A stretch of DNA of 64,000 nucleotides from the NCBI RefSeq assembly GCF_014905175.1, contig NC_057788.1, positions 11,291,446 through 11,355,445 on the forward strand. Reading direction: 5' to 3'. Source of the stretch: Aphidius gifuensis (taxonomy: Eukaryota; Arthropoda; Insecta; Hymenoptera; Braconidae). The notes beneath the pieces were generated by a model. It ran no database searches and was not told where the DNA came from. It saw only the letters and a program-made list of their open reading frames with translations. This document shows, one piece after another, positions 47,273 through 60,012 of this stretch. Every line of letters begins with the position of its first letter. Position 1 is the stretch's first letter. Made by a program: the position numbers and the translations under genes.

Positions 47273-47667
47273 AAGCATTTTTCGCTTCGTTTTATTTCAA
47301 TACTTTTAAAAACTTAATGGAACTCGACTATTTGAATATCAATGATAAATTATCTCTAAAGCATTATACTGACGAATTTTGAGCTAAATATTTTTAATAA
47401 CTCGTCTCATCTCAATCATTTAGATATTAGTAATAATATATGTATAATATAGCTATAGCTTGACACATCTTCCACCTGATATTTTTAATAGAAATAAAAA
47501 AACTTGAATTATTGTGTTTACAATCAAACAAACTGGTCAGGTTTGAGTCTAATGTTGAAAATAATGAATTTATTCTGACGGAAAACGATAAAATGTTCAT
47601 AATGGAAAATGTGATGTCATTTGATGAGATGAAGAATTTTTATTTAAGGTCAAATTATAATAAATAA
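47273..47667 (+). pseudogene. Extracellular-type leucine-rich-repeat pseudogene fragment
   Basis: Frames in succession give TFKNLMELDYLNIND, SHLNHLDISNN, LTHLPPDIFN and KLELLCLQSNKLVRFE, then an acidic stretch to TAA at 47665. LPPDIF and the LxxLDISNN spacing are typical of Toll- or Slit-like extracellular LRRs, unlike the F-box LRR gene at 5-7 kb. Stops at about 47381 and near 47455 and a one-base shift at the A run near 47500 make it non-functional. Confidence 0.6.
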
Positions 47668-47845
47668 TAATAAATTTATTTTTAAAAATATACCAAAATT
47701 AATAGTGTTTCATTATTTGTAGGATAAAAGTCCAAAAAATCATATAAGTGTTTAATATATTATTTATTAGTTTGTATAATTACATAAAACAACTATTCTA
47801 TAATAAAAAATATATAATTTAATAAAAACATAATATATGTATCAG

Positions 47846-50800
47846 TTATTTTATCCGATTAAGAACTAAATCACCAACAACAATAAGTCCTTCTTGATAT
47901 GGACTAGCAGCAAGTGATTGAGCTAGACTAATTGCTTCATTGCAGTGCTTTTTTGCAAGAAACTTTGTTTGATTTAATCCCTCTGAATCATGCACCAATT
48001 TAAAAGCTCTCTCGACATCACCTGGTTCTTGAAAACGACGAAGTATCATTGGATCCAGTTCAGGATACTAAAAAATATGCATGAAAAAAGAAAACATTTA
48101 CAATTTTGTGTTTACAACTTCTACCTGATTTTTTTTAAATACGTAGATTACGTTGAAAAGTTGTTTAATTTATCTCAAGACTTACTTTTTCACAAGCAAA
48201 AAGAACAGGTGCTGTAGCCAAGCCAAGTTTTAAATCTGCTGCAGCTGGTTTTCCCATTGTTTCTGAAGAAGAAACAAAATCGAGAAGGTCATCGACTAAT
48301 TGAAAAGCCAAACCGATATTTCGGCCATACTGGAATGCTACTTCTGCTACTCTGTCATCAGCACCACTAAGCATCGCAACCTGTTGTATCAAATATAATA
48401 ACAATTATTTTTTATAATCCTTTATCTTTATATAAAATTATAATTTTATTGTCATTATCAAAGCCAGGAAGTTTGCCCGATTTTTGAGAGCGAGTTAATA
48501 ACGATGGTAACCTAGGGAAAACATTTTAAAGAATAGAATTGAATTAGATTGTATTTTGTTTTTTCTGGAGTTAACATAGCATTGTGTGACAGCTGATCAT
48601 TGTGTGTGTGATGAGTTTTTAAAAAGATATATTTTTTTTTTATTAAAATATTAAATAATTTTGATTTGGAATTTATGCTCTAAGCATTACTTAAATTAAT
48701 TCTAAAAAAAGTGCTAAAATAATTGCTTAAATTAATTCTGAAATTAATGCTGAAAATAATACTTACAAAAAAATACAATTTTAGTATTAATTTAAGCAAT
48801 TATTCTAGCACTTTTTAAATTAACTAACAATTTTAGCACTTTTTTAAATTAATTTAAGCAATTATTCTAGCACTTTTTGAATTAATTTAAGTAATGCTTA
48901 GAGCATAAATTCCAAATCAAAATTATTTAATATTTTAATAAAAAAATATTCTTAACTCATCACACAATCATATCACAATACTTATGTTAACTCCAGAAAA
49001 ACAAAATACAATCTAATTCAATTCTGAAAATGTTTTCTAGGTTACATCGTTATTTCTCGGCAAATACCTGGCACAGTCATTATTTCTTTCTCCATTATGA
49101 AATAAGAATATTGATTCTTACAGCTTTTGCTGTATTGGCAATAAGACTTGCTGTTTTTCTGTATGTTTTCGTGAGATAATGAGCAAATCTTTCATTTTCA
49201 GTTTCTCTTGATCCAAGCTGCATGAACTCTCCTTGCACTAGATCGGTAATGACCTGGAAAAAATCAAGAATAAGTTATTAATTCATTGATTGAAAAGTAC
49301 AGCTTGCTGCTTAGTTACAAGTACTGCTACTTGAAAATAAGACCCCATAAGAAATATGGTTTTTTTACAAAGCATTTTACCTTACTCAGCGTTATCGTAA
49401 CGTTGTCATTTTTTAATTGTGCAATCATCATTGAAGCTACTGCGAGAATGAAATCTCCTGCCATTGTTACCTGTAAAATAGAATAAAAATAAATTTTTAA
49501 AATTTTATTAATTATTCCCTGCAGTGCTGGTTTGTTTCATCCATGGCCAACTGCAGGCCAGACATATGAGTTTCACAGACTACAACAGGTGAATGTGATA
49601 ATCAAGTAAATACATTTTATTTTTTCAAAAAATATATCTTTACTTTTTTCTGGCTCCAAAGAACATTTACAGAAGGTTTTCCACGACGAAAGTTGGATTG
49701 ATCTATAACGTCATCATGGATCAATGAAGCACTATGAATCATCTCAGAAATCATAGCTACTTGTCGTTGAGAAGCCAAAAGTTGACTAAAATTTAAAAAA
49801 AACCAAATCCATAAAAACTTTCAAAAAAAAAAATAATATTTTTTAAGAATTTAAAATAAAAAAAAAGCTTACTCTTTGTGTTCGTGATAATTGCTTGCTC
49901 GTGCCATAAGGACAGCAATCATAGGACGCAGTGCCTTTCCTTGTCCATCAAAGTAATATGTTGCAATTGTCTGAAGCTCTTCAATATTGGTGCTTTTTAT
50001 GAGCTTCTATAAAGAAAGATTATTAAAAAAAATTATTGTTAATCTGCAGTAAATTAAAGTAAGACTGAGTAGAGACCCAAAGTGTAACTATTTGTACTGA
50101 GGTAAAAAGAATTCTAAGACACATTGGGTCTTTTTAAAGTCGACTTGAGTCAATTGAGAAAATGTCTACAAAGTCTAATAATACATATATACATAGTAAT
50201 TATTTTTAAACAAAATAATGTTGTTCTTACTTGTCGAATATCACTATAAATATCTTTTAAATCAGCTTCAAGCAGCTTGTATGGATCAATATTTTCTTTG
50301 AGTAATGAACCAGGCTGATTTGGCAGCATTGAACTCAATAATCGTGAATTTTTTATGGCACAGTTTCCATTTTGAATATCACCGATTTGCTGGAATTAAA
50401 AAAAATGTATCGTACATGTCATCATTATATCATAATGTATAAAATGTTATATATTTTTCAATAATAATCATAACTTTTTCAACAATTGAAACTGTACGAG
50501 TCAGCGGTCTCTTAAGCAGCTCCTTGCTTATAATTCTTAACTGATTTTTTGGATGTTTATAACTTGTAAGACGGTTTATTCAAGGCCTAATAAATCAAAT
50601 GAGTCGAAAAATAATACCGTACTATTTTCATCACAAGCAGTAAATAAATTTGAAAAATCGATTCTAAATATTCTAATCGTTCAGACAATATTCTAAAATA
50701 CCGGTATAGTCAAACAAAAAAAAAAAAATTTATACCAGTATAGTAAATCTAGCTGTACTTCTAGTACTTTTTACCATACAGTATAGTGAATCTCTTCTGA

Positions 50801-53800
50801 ATCCGTTTGGCAGACGGATAAAGATTTTTCAAAGACAAATTGAAAAAGAATTGAAAAAAATTAGATGCGAATTAGAGATGAATTGAACAAGTTGACAATG
50901 AATAACTTCTTGAACTTTTTTTTCAATAAATATCTGCTTGCACTGACTCCGACCCTAACTCCGACTCTACGTTTTTTTTGAAATATGAATTCCAAGTTTG
51001 ATCTAAATATGTGTAAATGAACTCTTTGAATTAATAATAACACACTTAAATAAGTAAACACTCAAATTTCAAAATTCAACAATATCTACTTGCACCAGCT
51101 CTAACTTTGACCTTAAGCCCGACTCTGACCTTAAATACGACTTTACGTTTTTTTTTGAAATATCAATTCTAAGATTGACCTAAATATGTTAAAATAAATC
51201 CTTTTAATTCAATAATAACACAACTATAAATAAGTAAACACTCAAATTTTGAAATTCAACGATATCTACTTGCACCAGCTCTAACTCCGACCTTAAGTCA
51301 GACTTCGACTCCGACCTTAAGTCTGACTATGTTCTGCCACTGGGAAATTTTTTATCGTCTCTAATTTTTCTTCAATTCTTCTTTAATTTGTCTGTGAGAA
51401 ATCTCTATCCGTTTCACAAACGAAATTTAGTATAGAGATCTCGAAAAGACTTAATTTTTTTATAACGAATATTATTCGTTATTTGTTATTTTTTATAATA
51501 AATAAATTTAAATTTCATTAAATATTTTTGAATTTCTTGTACATTTAACTACACTTATGTCGCTGTGTGAATTCACTATACGTATAATAATAAAAACTAC
51601 AAATTTTTTCCCGTCTAGTGCTCTCATAATAATTTGTTTCAAAAATTATACTTTAATTTTTTTTAATAGATATATACAGTTGTGATTGATGCTGAAACCT
51701 TATTGGTGTTATAAATATTATTAATATTTAAAATTGCAAAAAAAAAGGCAAAAAAGAATGCCAACGGCACGTGGTGTTCCCAAGCGGTCACCCATCCAAG
51801 TACTAACCACGCTCAGCCCTGCTTAACTTCGGTGATCGGACGAGAACCGGTGCATTCAGGCCGATATGGTCGTTGGCGATAGCAAAGTGACAACATATGG
51901 CTAAGAAAGCTAATTTAACAAAACATCAAACTTCATTCAAAAATATTTTTTAATAATACTTTTCAAAATCATTTAATATCGAATTTCATTTTGTATTTGG
52001 ATTGGTTCATCTTGGAATTTTGGTTACAATAATCCAAGAGACTTGATGTATATTCATAATTTTTAATTGTATACAACAATAAAAACAAAACATAAATCTA
52101 CAATTGATGTCCCCGGAAGCCTCAATTTTACATGAGCTGTTTATTTTTTTATCGTAACTTTAATAATCAAAAGAAGTGAAATAAAGGAAATTTTGAAGTA
52201 TAAAGTTGAATAATTTGCTGGATAAAAAAAAAAAAAAAAAAAAAATTAGACGCTTTTTTACAATAACGCATGATAATAATATTATAATAAAAAACGCCTA
52301 ATTTTTTTGAAATTACAACTTTATACTTCAAAATTTTCCATTTTTTATTTCACTAACGATTGATAGGATTACGATAAACAGCTCATGTAAGCAATTTCAG
52401 ACATCATATGTTTTGTTTTTATTTCACTCATTTTGTTTAACTAATAATAGTTTATGAAAATTATATTTGTACAAATCTTCTATTTTAATTTCTCCGTGAA
52501 TACCATGATGAAATAATATAACTGTTAATTATATAAAAGAAATAACGAATCTTCTTGTATATGAATGAATTGAAAATTAAAGCACATATATATATATATA
52601 TATTATATGTATGTATAGCTATGAAAAAATAAAAATAAAAAACAAATTCTGCTATACCATCAATGGTAAAATCACCAACACATGCCTCTGCATAAACACA
52701 TGTATATGCATGGAGAGAAAAATTCAGGGGAAGGGATAGGCGCGGGGTATGGCGCGACGTATCCGAAGAAATGTGGACATTTCAACTTGAAAATTTATTT
52801 TTTAGTAAGATTTGTTACCTGGCTTTTATTGAGTTGTATATCTTTTTTAATATTCGGTAGAAAAAATCGAGAGTAGGCTTATTGGAAAGAGAGGCATCGA
52901 TATATATAATGAAACTATTTTTAGTTTTTTTTTTCTAACATTAATTAAAGAGATAGAACAGAAATTAAAAATCGTGACGTCACAGACCGCTGACTTAAAA
53001 TACTTATACGGTAAGGTCCCGCGCTAGAGTAAAATTGAGGCGAGACTCTACCGAGTCTCTTGATATATAATAAAGTTTAAGCTATAGTTTTAAAATTTGG
53101 AAATTGTAGGTTCAAACCTGGTTATGATATAAATTTCATAAAAAAAAATACGGCAGTCAAAAAATTATAAAATTGTGTAAATTAAAATATTCTTTTATAC
53201 CATATAGTATGTGAGTATGGATATCCCATACCCAGCTTGGAAAAATACCCAGTTACAAATTTACGAGTATAAAAAAAGTATGAACTTCGTCACTGGGCCG
53301 CATACCTTTTTGAAAGGCTTTTTCTTACTGTAAAATTTTTAGTATGGATTTTTCTTACTGATTCCATACTCAATTTTTTATCTCGGGACGCTATATTTAT
53401 TATTTTTGGGCTCACAAGTTCTCATAAGTTGCCATACCAGATAAATGATAATCTCAAACATCGCTGAAAAAGTGCACTAATTACTTGATCAGCTATGTAT
53501 TTGACATTATTATTAATATATTAATCAATTAATGCATTTTTTCAGCTATGTTTGACTACTGTCATTAGTATCTGATATTATCAATTTTGTTATAATTAAT
53601 AGACTCTTACAGTCGATGTCAAACATGACATTCACAATTGATGTGCACCCCGAGTAGAAATTCAGGTCAGGTTCGGATCAAGCCCTGATCAGGCTTGCCT
53701 GATTTCAAATCCAATCTGGATCCAGATACTGGATCCGAACCTGATCAGGATCCGAACCTGAAGAGTAGCCTGATCCATTCTGGATCAAATCTTGATCAAG

Positions 53801-56800
53801 AAAAAATTATTTGAAAAAAAAATAAATTCAATAATTTTTTCTTGATCAAGATTTGATCAAAATGAATCAACTACTCTATTAGGTAAATACAGATAGCCTG
53901 ATGCTATCCTGATCAGGCAATTTGTAAAATTCAAAGACGCAAATTTGATACTTGTTTCTTCATCCATTTTGGATCCAGCTAGCCTTACTCTATCCTTAAT
54001 AGAGTAGCCTGTAAGCCTGATCCATTCTGGATCAAGACTGGATCAAGAAAAAATTATTTGAAAAAAAAAATAAATTCAATAATTTTTTCTTGATCAAGAT
54101 TTGATCCAGAATGGATCAAGCTACTCTATTAAGGATAAAATACAGATAGCCTGATGCTATCCTGATCAGGCAATTTGTAAAATTCAAAGACGCAAAATTT
54201 GATGACTTTTCTATATCCATTTTGGATCCAGCTAGCCTTACTCTATCCTTAATAGAGTAGCCTGATCCATTCTGGATCAAATCTTGATCAAGAAAAAATT
54301 ATTTGAAAAAAAAATAAATTCAATAATTTTTCTTGATCAAGATTTGATCAAGCTCTATTAAGGATAAAATACAGATAGCCTGATGCTATCCTGATCAGGC
54401 CATTCCTACTCTATCTTTAATAGGGGTAGTCTGATCCAGTCCGGATCAGGACTTGATCAAGATGAAATTATTTAAAAATTGAATAAATTTAATACTTTTA
54501 TCTTGATCAAGTCCTGATGCGGACTGGATCAAATATCCCTAAGAAAAAGATGTAGGTGCCTGATCCAGGCTTGATCAGGATGTGATAGAGTTACTTGAAT
54601 AGGGATAGCCTTACGATATCCTGATCAGGCCTGGATCAGTGTTCAGGCTATCCTGAACAAGTTTCTACTCGGGACAAGGTTCAAAAAACTAAAAAAGTAA
54701 TTTACTTAAAGTAATTTACTTACTTTACTAACGCATAGAAAATTCGAATTTATATGAACCAAATGATGATCAAGAATGCAATTTAAAAAGCATTCCCTAC
54801 TTTCGATTTGAAATATTTGAAAATGTTAGTATACTCAATAAAATAATGCGAAAAAATGATTATCTAGTTCTCGAGTGGGTCTTCGATATAAATGTCAAGT
54901 ATCCTAAGGTAGGGTTTCGTTTTAAAAAAAATAATTATTTTTAAAACACGTTTCCTCTCGGCTGAAAATATTTCTCCGCTTTTTCTCCAGCTTTCTATGG
55001 AATTTCTCCGTTTTTGGCCCATTGCTGAAGAAATCTTTTCAGCATGAAACCATTATCGGAGAAATTATTTCACTATCAATCTAGTGGGTCAAAAACGGAG
55101 AAATCCTAAATAAGTACAATTTATATTTTTTGTTTGAATTCAATTGTTAATTCATTATCAATGATAAATTTTATCATATAATTTTAATTAACAAAGTATA
55201 AAGATTTAAAAAATATTAAAAAAAAAAACATACAATATCAAAACTGTGGCAATGTATTCACTTGTATCCTACTTCCTAAAATCCTAATGCAATTTTTTCT
55301 TTATTCTCAATGTTTTTATTATCACTTCATAAATATTGATCTGCATATTCTTCCACTATTGGTTAGTTATAGACAAGTTTTTTTTCAAAGTCAAATTTAA
55401 TGTTTTTTCATCGAATTGATACATTATATCTGTGTAATCACATTTTAAATCACTGTCTTGGCTCATTATTCACTTTTTAATTCAAAAATGTACTCGAAAA
55501 AGTGATTTAAAAAGTGATTACACAGATAATCACAAATAAAGTCACAAAAATATTTACATTTATTAATAAAATAAAAATTTAACCAAAAAAAAATGTGATC
55601 AAAAAAATGATCGAGCCTGTAACTTCAGATGCCATAATGATAATAATTTGCGACGATTGATCCTGATTGGTCAACTTCAAACGTTAATAACTCAGGCACA
55701 AAGCGTCGTAGAATAAAAATTCAATAACATTTTCTTCTTAAAATTTCATGATCTATTTCGTGGTATATATACCACGTGCGGCACTTACGGTACAGGCTGT
55801 ATAGATCAATGAAATTTAAATATGCATATCCTAAGCGTTCTAAGCTATAAATATACAATGTTTAATTTGTTTTTAACTATACTTTGAACTGTGGCTTTCA
55901 TTGTAATAATAATTTTATCGAAAATAAATTAGGCATTTAAATGACAAGTATATGGCCTATGTGATGCATTTTGTATTATCATTATCGATAACGTTCATTC
56001 ACTTTTACTTTCATGATAGGTCGGAAGTCAGCTCGTCACTAAATAGCTTCTCGTAATTTGTATATATGTATTCAATCAGTGCAATTAGTAACTTACAATA
56101 TTTCACACGATTAAAATACAAAACCGGATAACATTACGTGCTTGTTGATAATTGTCACAACGACATTTCCAACAAGTTTCTAGGTCAAGTTTTTCGGTTT
56201 TTTAAAATGACATTCAAACTGTGATTGCAACGTGTTTTAAAAACGTATTTTAATATTTATCAGTTTGAGTATTTTTCTATTTTTCTATCCGATAAATATC
56301 AATGACGATTTAATACACAGTTAATGTTATATCAAAAATGTTAATTCTGACATGTTAACTGACATATATTTTTTTTAAATAAAAATTTAATTGTGTCAAA
56401 TACATATATGATATATGTATAAAATTTTAGATTCATTTGAAATTTTTTTTTTTGCAATTCAATTTATTATTTCTCAAAATTTATGACAACAGAAGAATAA
56501 ATTATGAAAATTTCTCTGATTGAATTTCGAAAATTATATATTAAAATCTCAAGATTGTAGAAATTTTATTTTGGAAAGTTTGTTGACAGTCCAAGAGTCG
56601 TTTACGATTTTTATCAAGCTCAGATTTAATAATTCGAATTCCATAAAAAACAATATGATTATAATCATAATATATTAGAAAATAAAAAATAAATTTTATG
56701 TGTATAAACTTACATTGTGTCTGGGGACGAGAGTAGAAATTGGGCGGCAAAAACCATGATTAATTCCAACACTTTTAACACTAACAGGTTGAACTTTAAC

Positions 56801-56869
56801 AATATTTTTTAATTCTAAACACAATTTTTCGACTTGAATACAAAGTTTTCTTGACCCTAAATATGCCAT
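47846..56869 (-). CDS. Pdss1: Decaprenyl/polyprenyl diphosphate synthase subunit 1
   Basis: Eight exons on the minus strand: 56714-56869, 50231-50389, 49873-50006, 49644-49785, 49381-49470, 49122-49253, 48186-48380 and 47846-48067. All phases agree and give 409 residues, as in animal PDSS1. It builds the polyprenyl tail of ubiquinone in mitochondria, normally as a heteromer with PDSS2, which is not in this window. Signatures: GQGKALRP (126-133), the first aspartate motif LIHDDVID (about 171-178), GDFILAVA, and the second motif LVDDLLDF (DDLLD 301-305). The N-terminal exon is basic, with few acidic residues, and fits a mitochondrial presequence. All catalytic residues I can see are intact. Intron 1 is 6.3 kb and holds a 5S gene and several repeats. 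Confidence 0.93.
48459..49075. mobile_element. hAT-like foldback element in Pdss1 intron 6
   Basis: Arms of about 200 bp (for example GTTTTTTCTGGAGTTAACAT and its complement) surround repeats of TTTAGCACTTTTT. The ends CAAAGCCAGG and CCTGGCACA are inverted and followed on each side by GTCATTAT, an 8-bp duplication at 48451-48458 and 49076-49083, as hAT elements make. Confidence 0.72.
50936..51335. repeat. Tandem repeat in Pdss1 intron 1, unit about 180 bp
   Basis: A little over two copies of a unit with CTTGCACCAGCTCTAACT, CGACTCTACGTTTTTTTTG and AAGTAAACACTCAAATTT. Within the unit GACTCCGACC is itself repeated. Confidence 0.7.
51758..51877 (-). rRNA. 5S ribosomal RNA gene, copy 2
   Basis: Same 120-base sequence as copy 1 by eye, on the minus strand inside intron 1 of Pdss1 and in the same orientation as that gene. 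The T-run terminator follows (TTCTTTTTTGCC). The upstream flank CTTAGCCATATG...GCTATC is related to that of copy 1, suggesting dispersal of gene plus promoter as one unit. Confidence 0.95.
52081..52421. repeat. Foldback repeat in Pdss1 intron 1
   Basis: AAAAACAAAACAT at the left end and ATGTTTTGTTTTT at the right are inverted, and TTACATGAGCTGTTTAT near 52128 pairs with its complement near 52375. A1-T1-rich loop with a run of 22 A. MITE-like. Confidence 0.6.
53122..53262. repeat. Copy of the dispersed repeat at 46688
   Basis: GGTTATGATA.A.ATTTCATA through TATGGATATCCCATACCCAG matches 46688-46812. A B-box-like GGTTCAAACC lies just before it. Confidence 0.6.
53649..54673. mobile_element. CCCGAGTAGAAA element with GATC-rich minisatellite core
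   Basis: CCCGAGTAGAAATTCAGG at the left and GTTTCTACTCGGG at the right are inverted, with AC on both sides. The core holds three copies of a unit near 100 bp containing TTGATCAAGAAAAAATTATT and its near-palindrome, separated by GATAGCCTGATGCTATCCTG. The outer parts are dense in TGATCAGG and TGGATCC. Confidence 0.78.
54955..55110. mobile_element. Relic related to the element at 45876
   Basis: AAATATTTCTCCG, TTTTTGGCCCAT, CAGCATGAA and AAAACGGAGAAAT occur in the same order as in the element at 45876-46151, but the terminal CCC motif is lost. Confidence 0.5.
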
Positions 56870-56999
56870 AATGATAAACAGAGTATGTCAAAGACAGCCA
56901 AAGAGCACTCACACTTGTGGCTTCTTAAAGAGAAAACCAAAGTTAACTCTTAAACTCAATCATGAGTTTATCGAAATTCTTTCACTCCCCCCACTATTA

Positions 57000-59900
57000 T
57001 TATTTTCAATCAGCTTATACCACAATAGTACAGGTGTTTACGTTATCTGTGCCACTTCAGACGATGAGAAATAAAAGGAGTGTACGGTTATGAAAGCGTA
57101 TACTTTCAAACGGTACTCCTTAATATATCCCGCTCAAATCCACTATATTTACTCTCGCATTTCATGTTCATATTATTATCTTCAGTATACTTACAGTATT
57201 TACTTCAAATTTTTTATAAACAGTAATGAAGTTTTACACGGTCAAATGATATGATTATCAAGACTAATCCATTAATTTCACTAATTATAAAGTTATTTTT
57301 AGACTATGAACATTATCTTGTAATTTTTCAACGTTTTGTTATTAATTTAGAAGATTAATTTTCGAAATTTATCTCAAAAATAGACCTGAATTTTAACCGA
57401 CAAGAAGCAAAAAGTTGACTTCAATTGACTTAGTTAATTGTTGCAAAAGAAATCACATGAAAATTTCTATATGGAAACGTTGGAACGAATTTCGAATTTC
57501 GAAATCACACAATCCACGTTTTCAGATAGACATTTTCGACTGACTTTTATTTTCAATGGCTTGGTTAACATTGAACCTTTTTAAATATTTGTGGAATAAA
57601 TTTTAATAATTGACCTTGAAAAATAATTTAAAAAAAACAAGTAATTATTAATATTGTCGAGAAGCTTTTTACATTAATTTTTTTTTACATACAATTTCAT
57701 TTTGAATTTTTGATTGCTGATTTATCGTTGTTTTTCAAGGTCAATTATCAAAATTTATCCTACAAGCTAGTTTGCATTCTCACTGGACACTGACCTAATA
57801 ATAAAAAAAAAAATCAGCCCAAAATATCTTATTATCAGTTTAGTATTTATGTGCCACGAGTCTGTAAGATACTATTTTTTTCTACTCATCTTTAGAATAA
57901 ATATAAATAAATAAAATCGTTAATAAAATAAACGTACTTCTTTTATTGATAAATATTTTCGTTCTCTACTTTTTATCCAACATTTAAATATTCTATATAA
58001 ACAATCAATAATTAAAGATATAGAACATGAAATTTACTCTTTAAAATTTAATATATTTTATTATTTTTACCATCAATACATTTTAAATTTATCCTAGTTA
58101 TAAAAAAGATATACATATTTAATGCTATATACATATTTAAAAGGTACGAATCGTGACCAAGAAGACTAGGCCTTCAGTCTCCTTGATCGTGTACAAATAA
58201 ATTTTTATATTCATACATACTGCTTTCATGTTTTTTTCATAAATCAATATTGATCATATTTTTCAGTGTTTATTTTGATAATATATATTTTTTCTGTGGA
58301 GTTTTGATATGACTTCATGAACTAATGTAAGCTGACAGTATCCAGAGAAATCAGAAGAGTATACGATTAAATAATCCATCAACGATAAAGTAAACGAAAA
58401 ATTGTAAAATCATTGAGTAATTAATTTTATTGTTTAAAAATTGACTGATTAAGACAATCATCTGTTGTTTAAAAATAAAAAACTACTTTAATAATTACTA
58501 CTCATCTCGTCTCTTATCTATCAAAAAAATTAGAATAATTATTTTAGATACTCTATTATTTTTAACTATCAATTTCATCTGTAAGCAATATCAAAAAAAA
58601 GAAATATTATATATTGTCACGACGAATTTAATTTTATATATATCTTGAAGATAAAAATCTTGCAGCATGAAGATCTGTGCTGCAGATATTTTATTTGATT
58701 GTATCTTTCAAATCATTGCTAAAAATCACAAAAGACTTTTATTCACAAAGATCTTTTCAGGTAGATCAGTGACACGATTGATTTTCGATATTTAAATAGC
58801 AATTTGTTGACTTGAAATGGTAAATACTACTGGAATAAACTCGACTTCATATTTTCACAATATAACTATAAAAATTAACGAATATCAACATTTAAACGAT
58901 GCATTGTATTTTTTTTATTGTTTAATGTTCCTGTTATGACTCGGTGTGTATCTGTTGAATCAATCAGTATGAACATAATAATGAATCTTATCATCATTTT
59001 AAATTTCATAATCACTTGAAAACATAATAACATAAATAACATCAAAATAATATAAGTCTACTTGTTTTTTTTTTTTTTTTCAATTTAAATTTTATTTTTT
59101 TAATTGATAAAGCTGGTGAGTAAATATTTAATATATTTATTATTAAACTAAGCAAATTATTTTCATATATTTCGAATTATCTTTTACATTTATAGTTAAC
59201 TTTAGTCTAAATAATATTTAAAATTCTGCTCAAGGATACATAAATTCTCTGCCTCTAAATTTTCCAATCAAGTATTTTTTTTTTTTTTTCAAATATAATC
59301 GGCCAACAATGTTCAAATGTTTATGATATTTAACAAGCACCCAATCAGAAATGTTTTCTTGATTGAAAATTTTGAAATTAGATAAATTTTCAATCATTTA
59401 ATTTAAACAAAACCTTTGGTTATTAAAATTAACAAATTATTTTTAGACTTAATTTTATTAGTAAAATAAAAATAAGTCATCAAATAATTTTTAGATACAA
59501 CAAACGAATAATATTCAAAGAAAAAGCTTTTATCTTTACATTTTAATTTACAAAAATTATATTTGTAAAAAAATTAAGTTTTTCATGGAACATCTTTGGT
59601 AAGTTGTTCAAAGCATGTTGTACATTTTAGCCGGTTTTAAATTGTTTTTTAATTTGAATTATATAATAACTTATTTAAATATTTTTCTTTATGAGTTTCT
59701 ATAAAAAATTTAAATTGTGATATCGAAAATATATCGATAGGACTGTTTTAACATTATAGTGCGTTTTATTATGCATTTTGAATGTTTAAAGATATAATTT
59801 TGAAAGGTATTTGTACTTATCTCTTATTGATTTTTGTCATTTTAGACTTAATTTATTTAGAATGTGCCATTTGTTGATGTTTTAATTTTTATATTTACTA

Positions 59901-60012
59901 ATAATAAAAAATAATAATAATGCAATAATGAATTTCAAAAACTTGGCAAAACGTAAAAGTTAAACATATTCAGTTTTTTACGTTTGTTATTCCAATTTTG
60001 TATTATTATATT
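57000..60012. other. Gene-poor interval between Pdss1 and Fbxo28
   Basis: No convincing exon. A small hairpin (GACCAAGAAGACT...AGTCTCCTTGATC) lies at about 58154-58189. The last few hundred bases should include the 3' UTR of Fbxo28. Confidence 0.45.

Noticed and set aside
50936..51335. Possible CRISPR-like array
   Set aside because: Units are about 180 bp with no spacer/repeat alternation, in a eukaryotic intron; it is an ordinary tandem repeat.
58154..58189. Short hairpin GACCAAGAAGACT...AGTCTCCTTGATC as a microRNA precursor
   Set aside because: The stem is only about 15 bp with mismatches, too short for a miRNA precursor; no further evidence.
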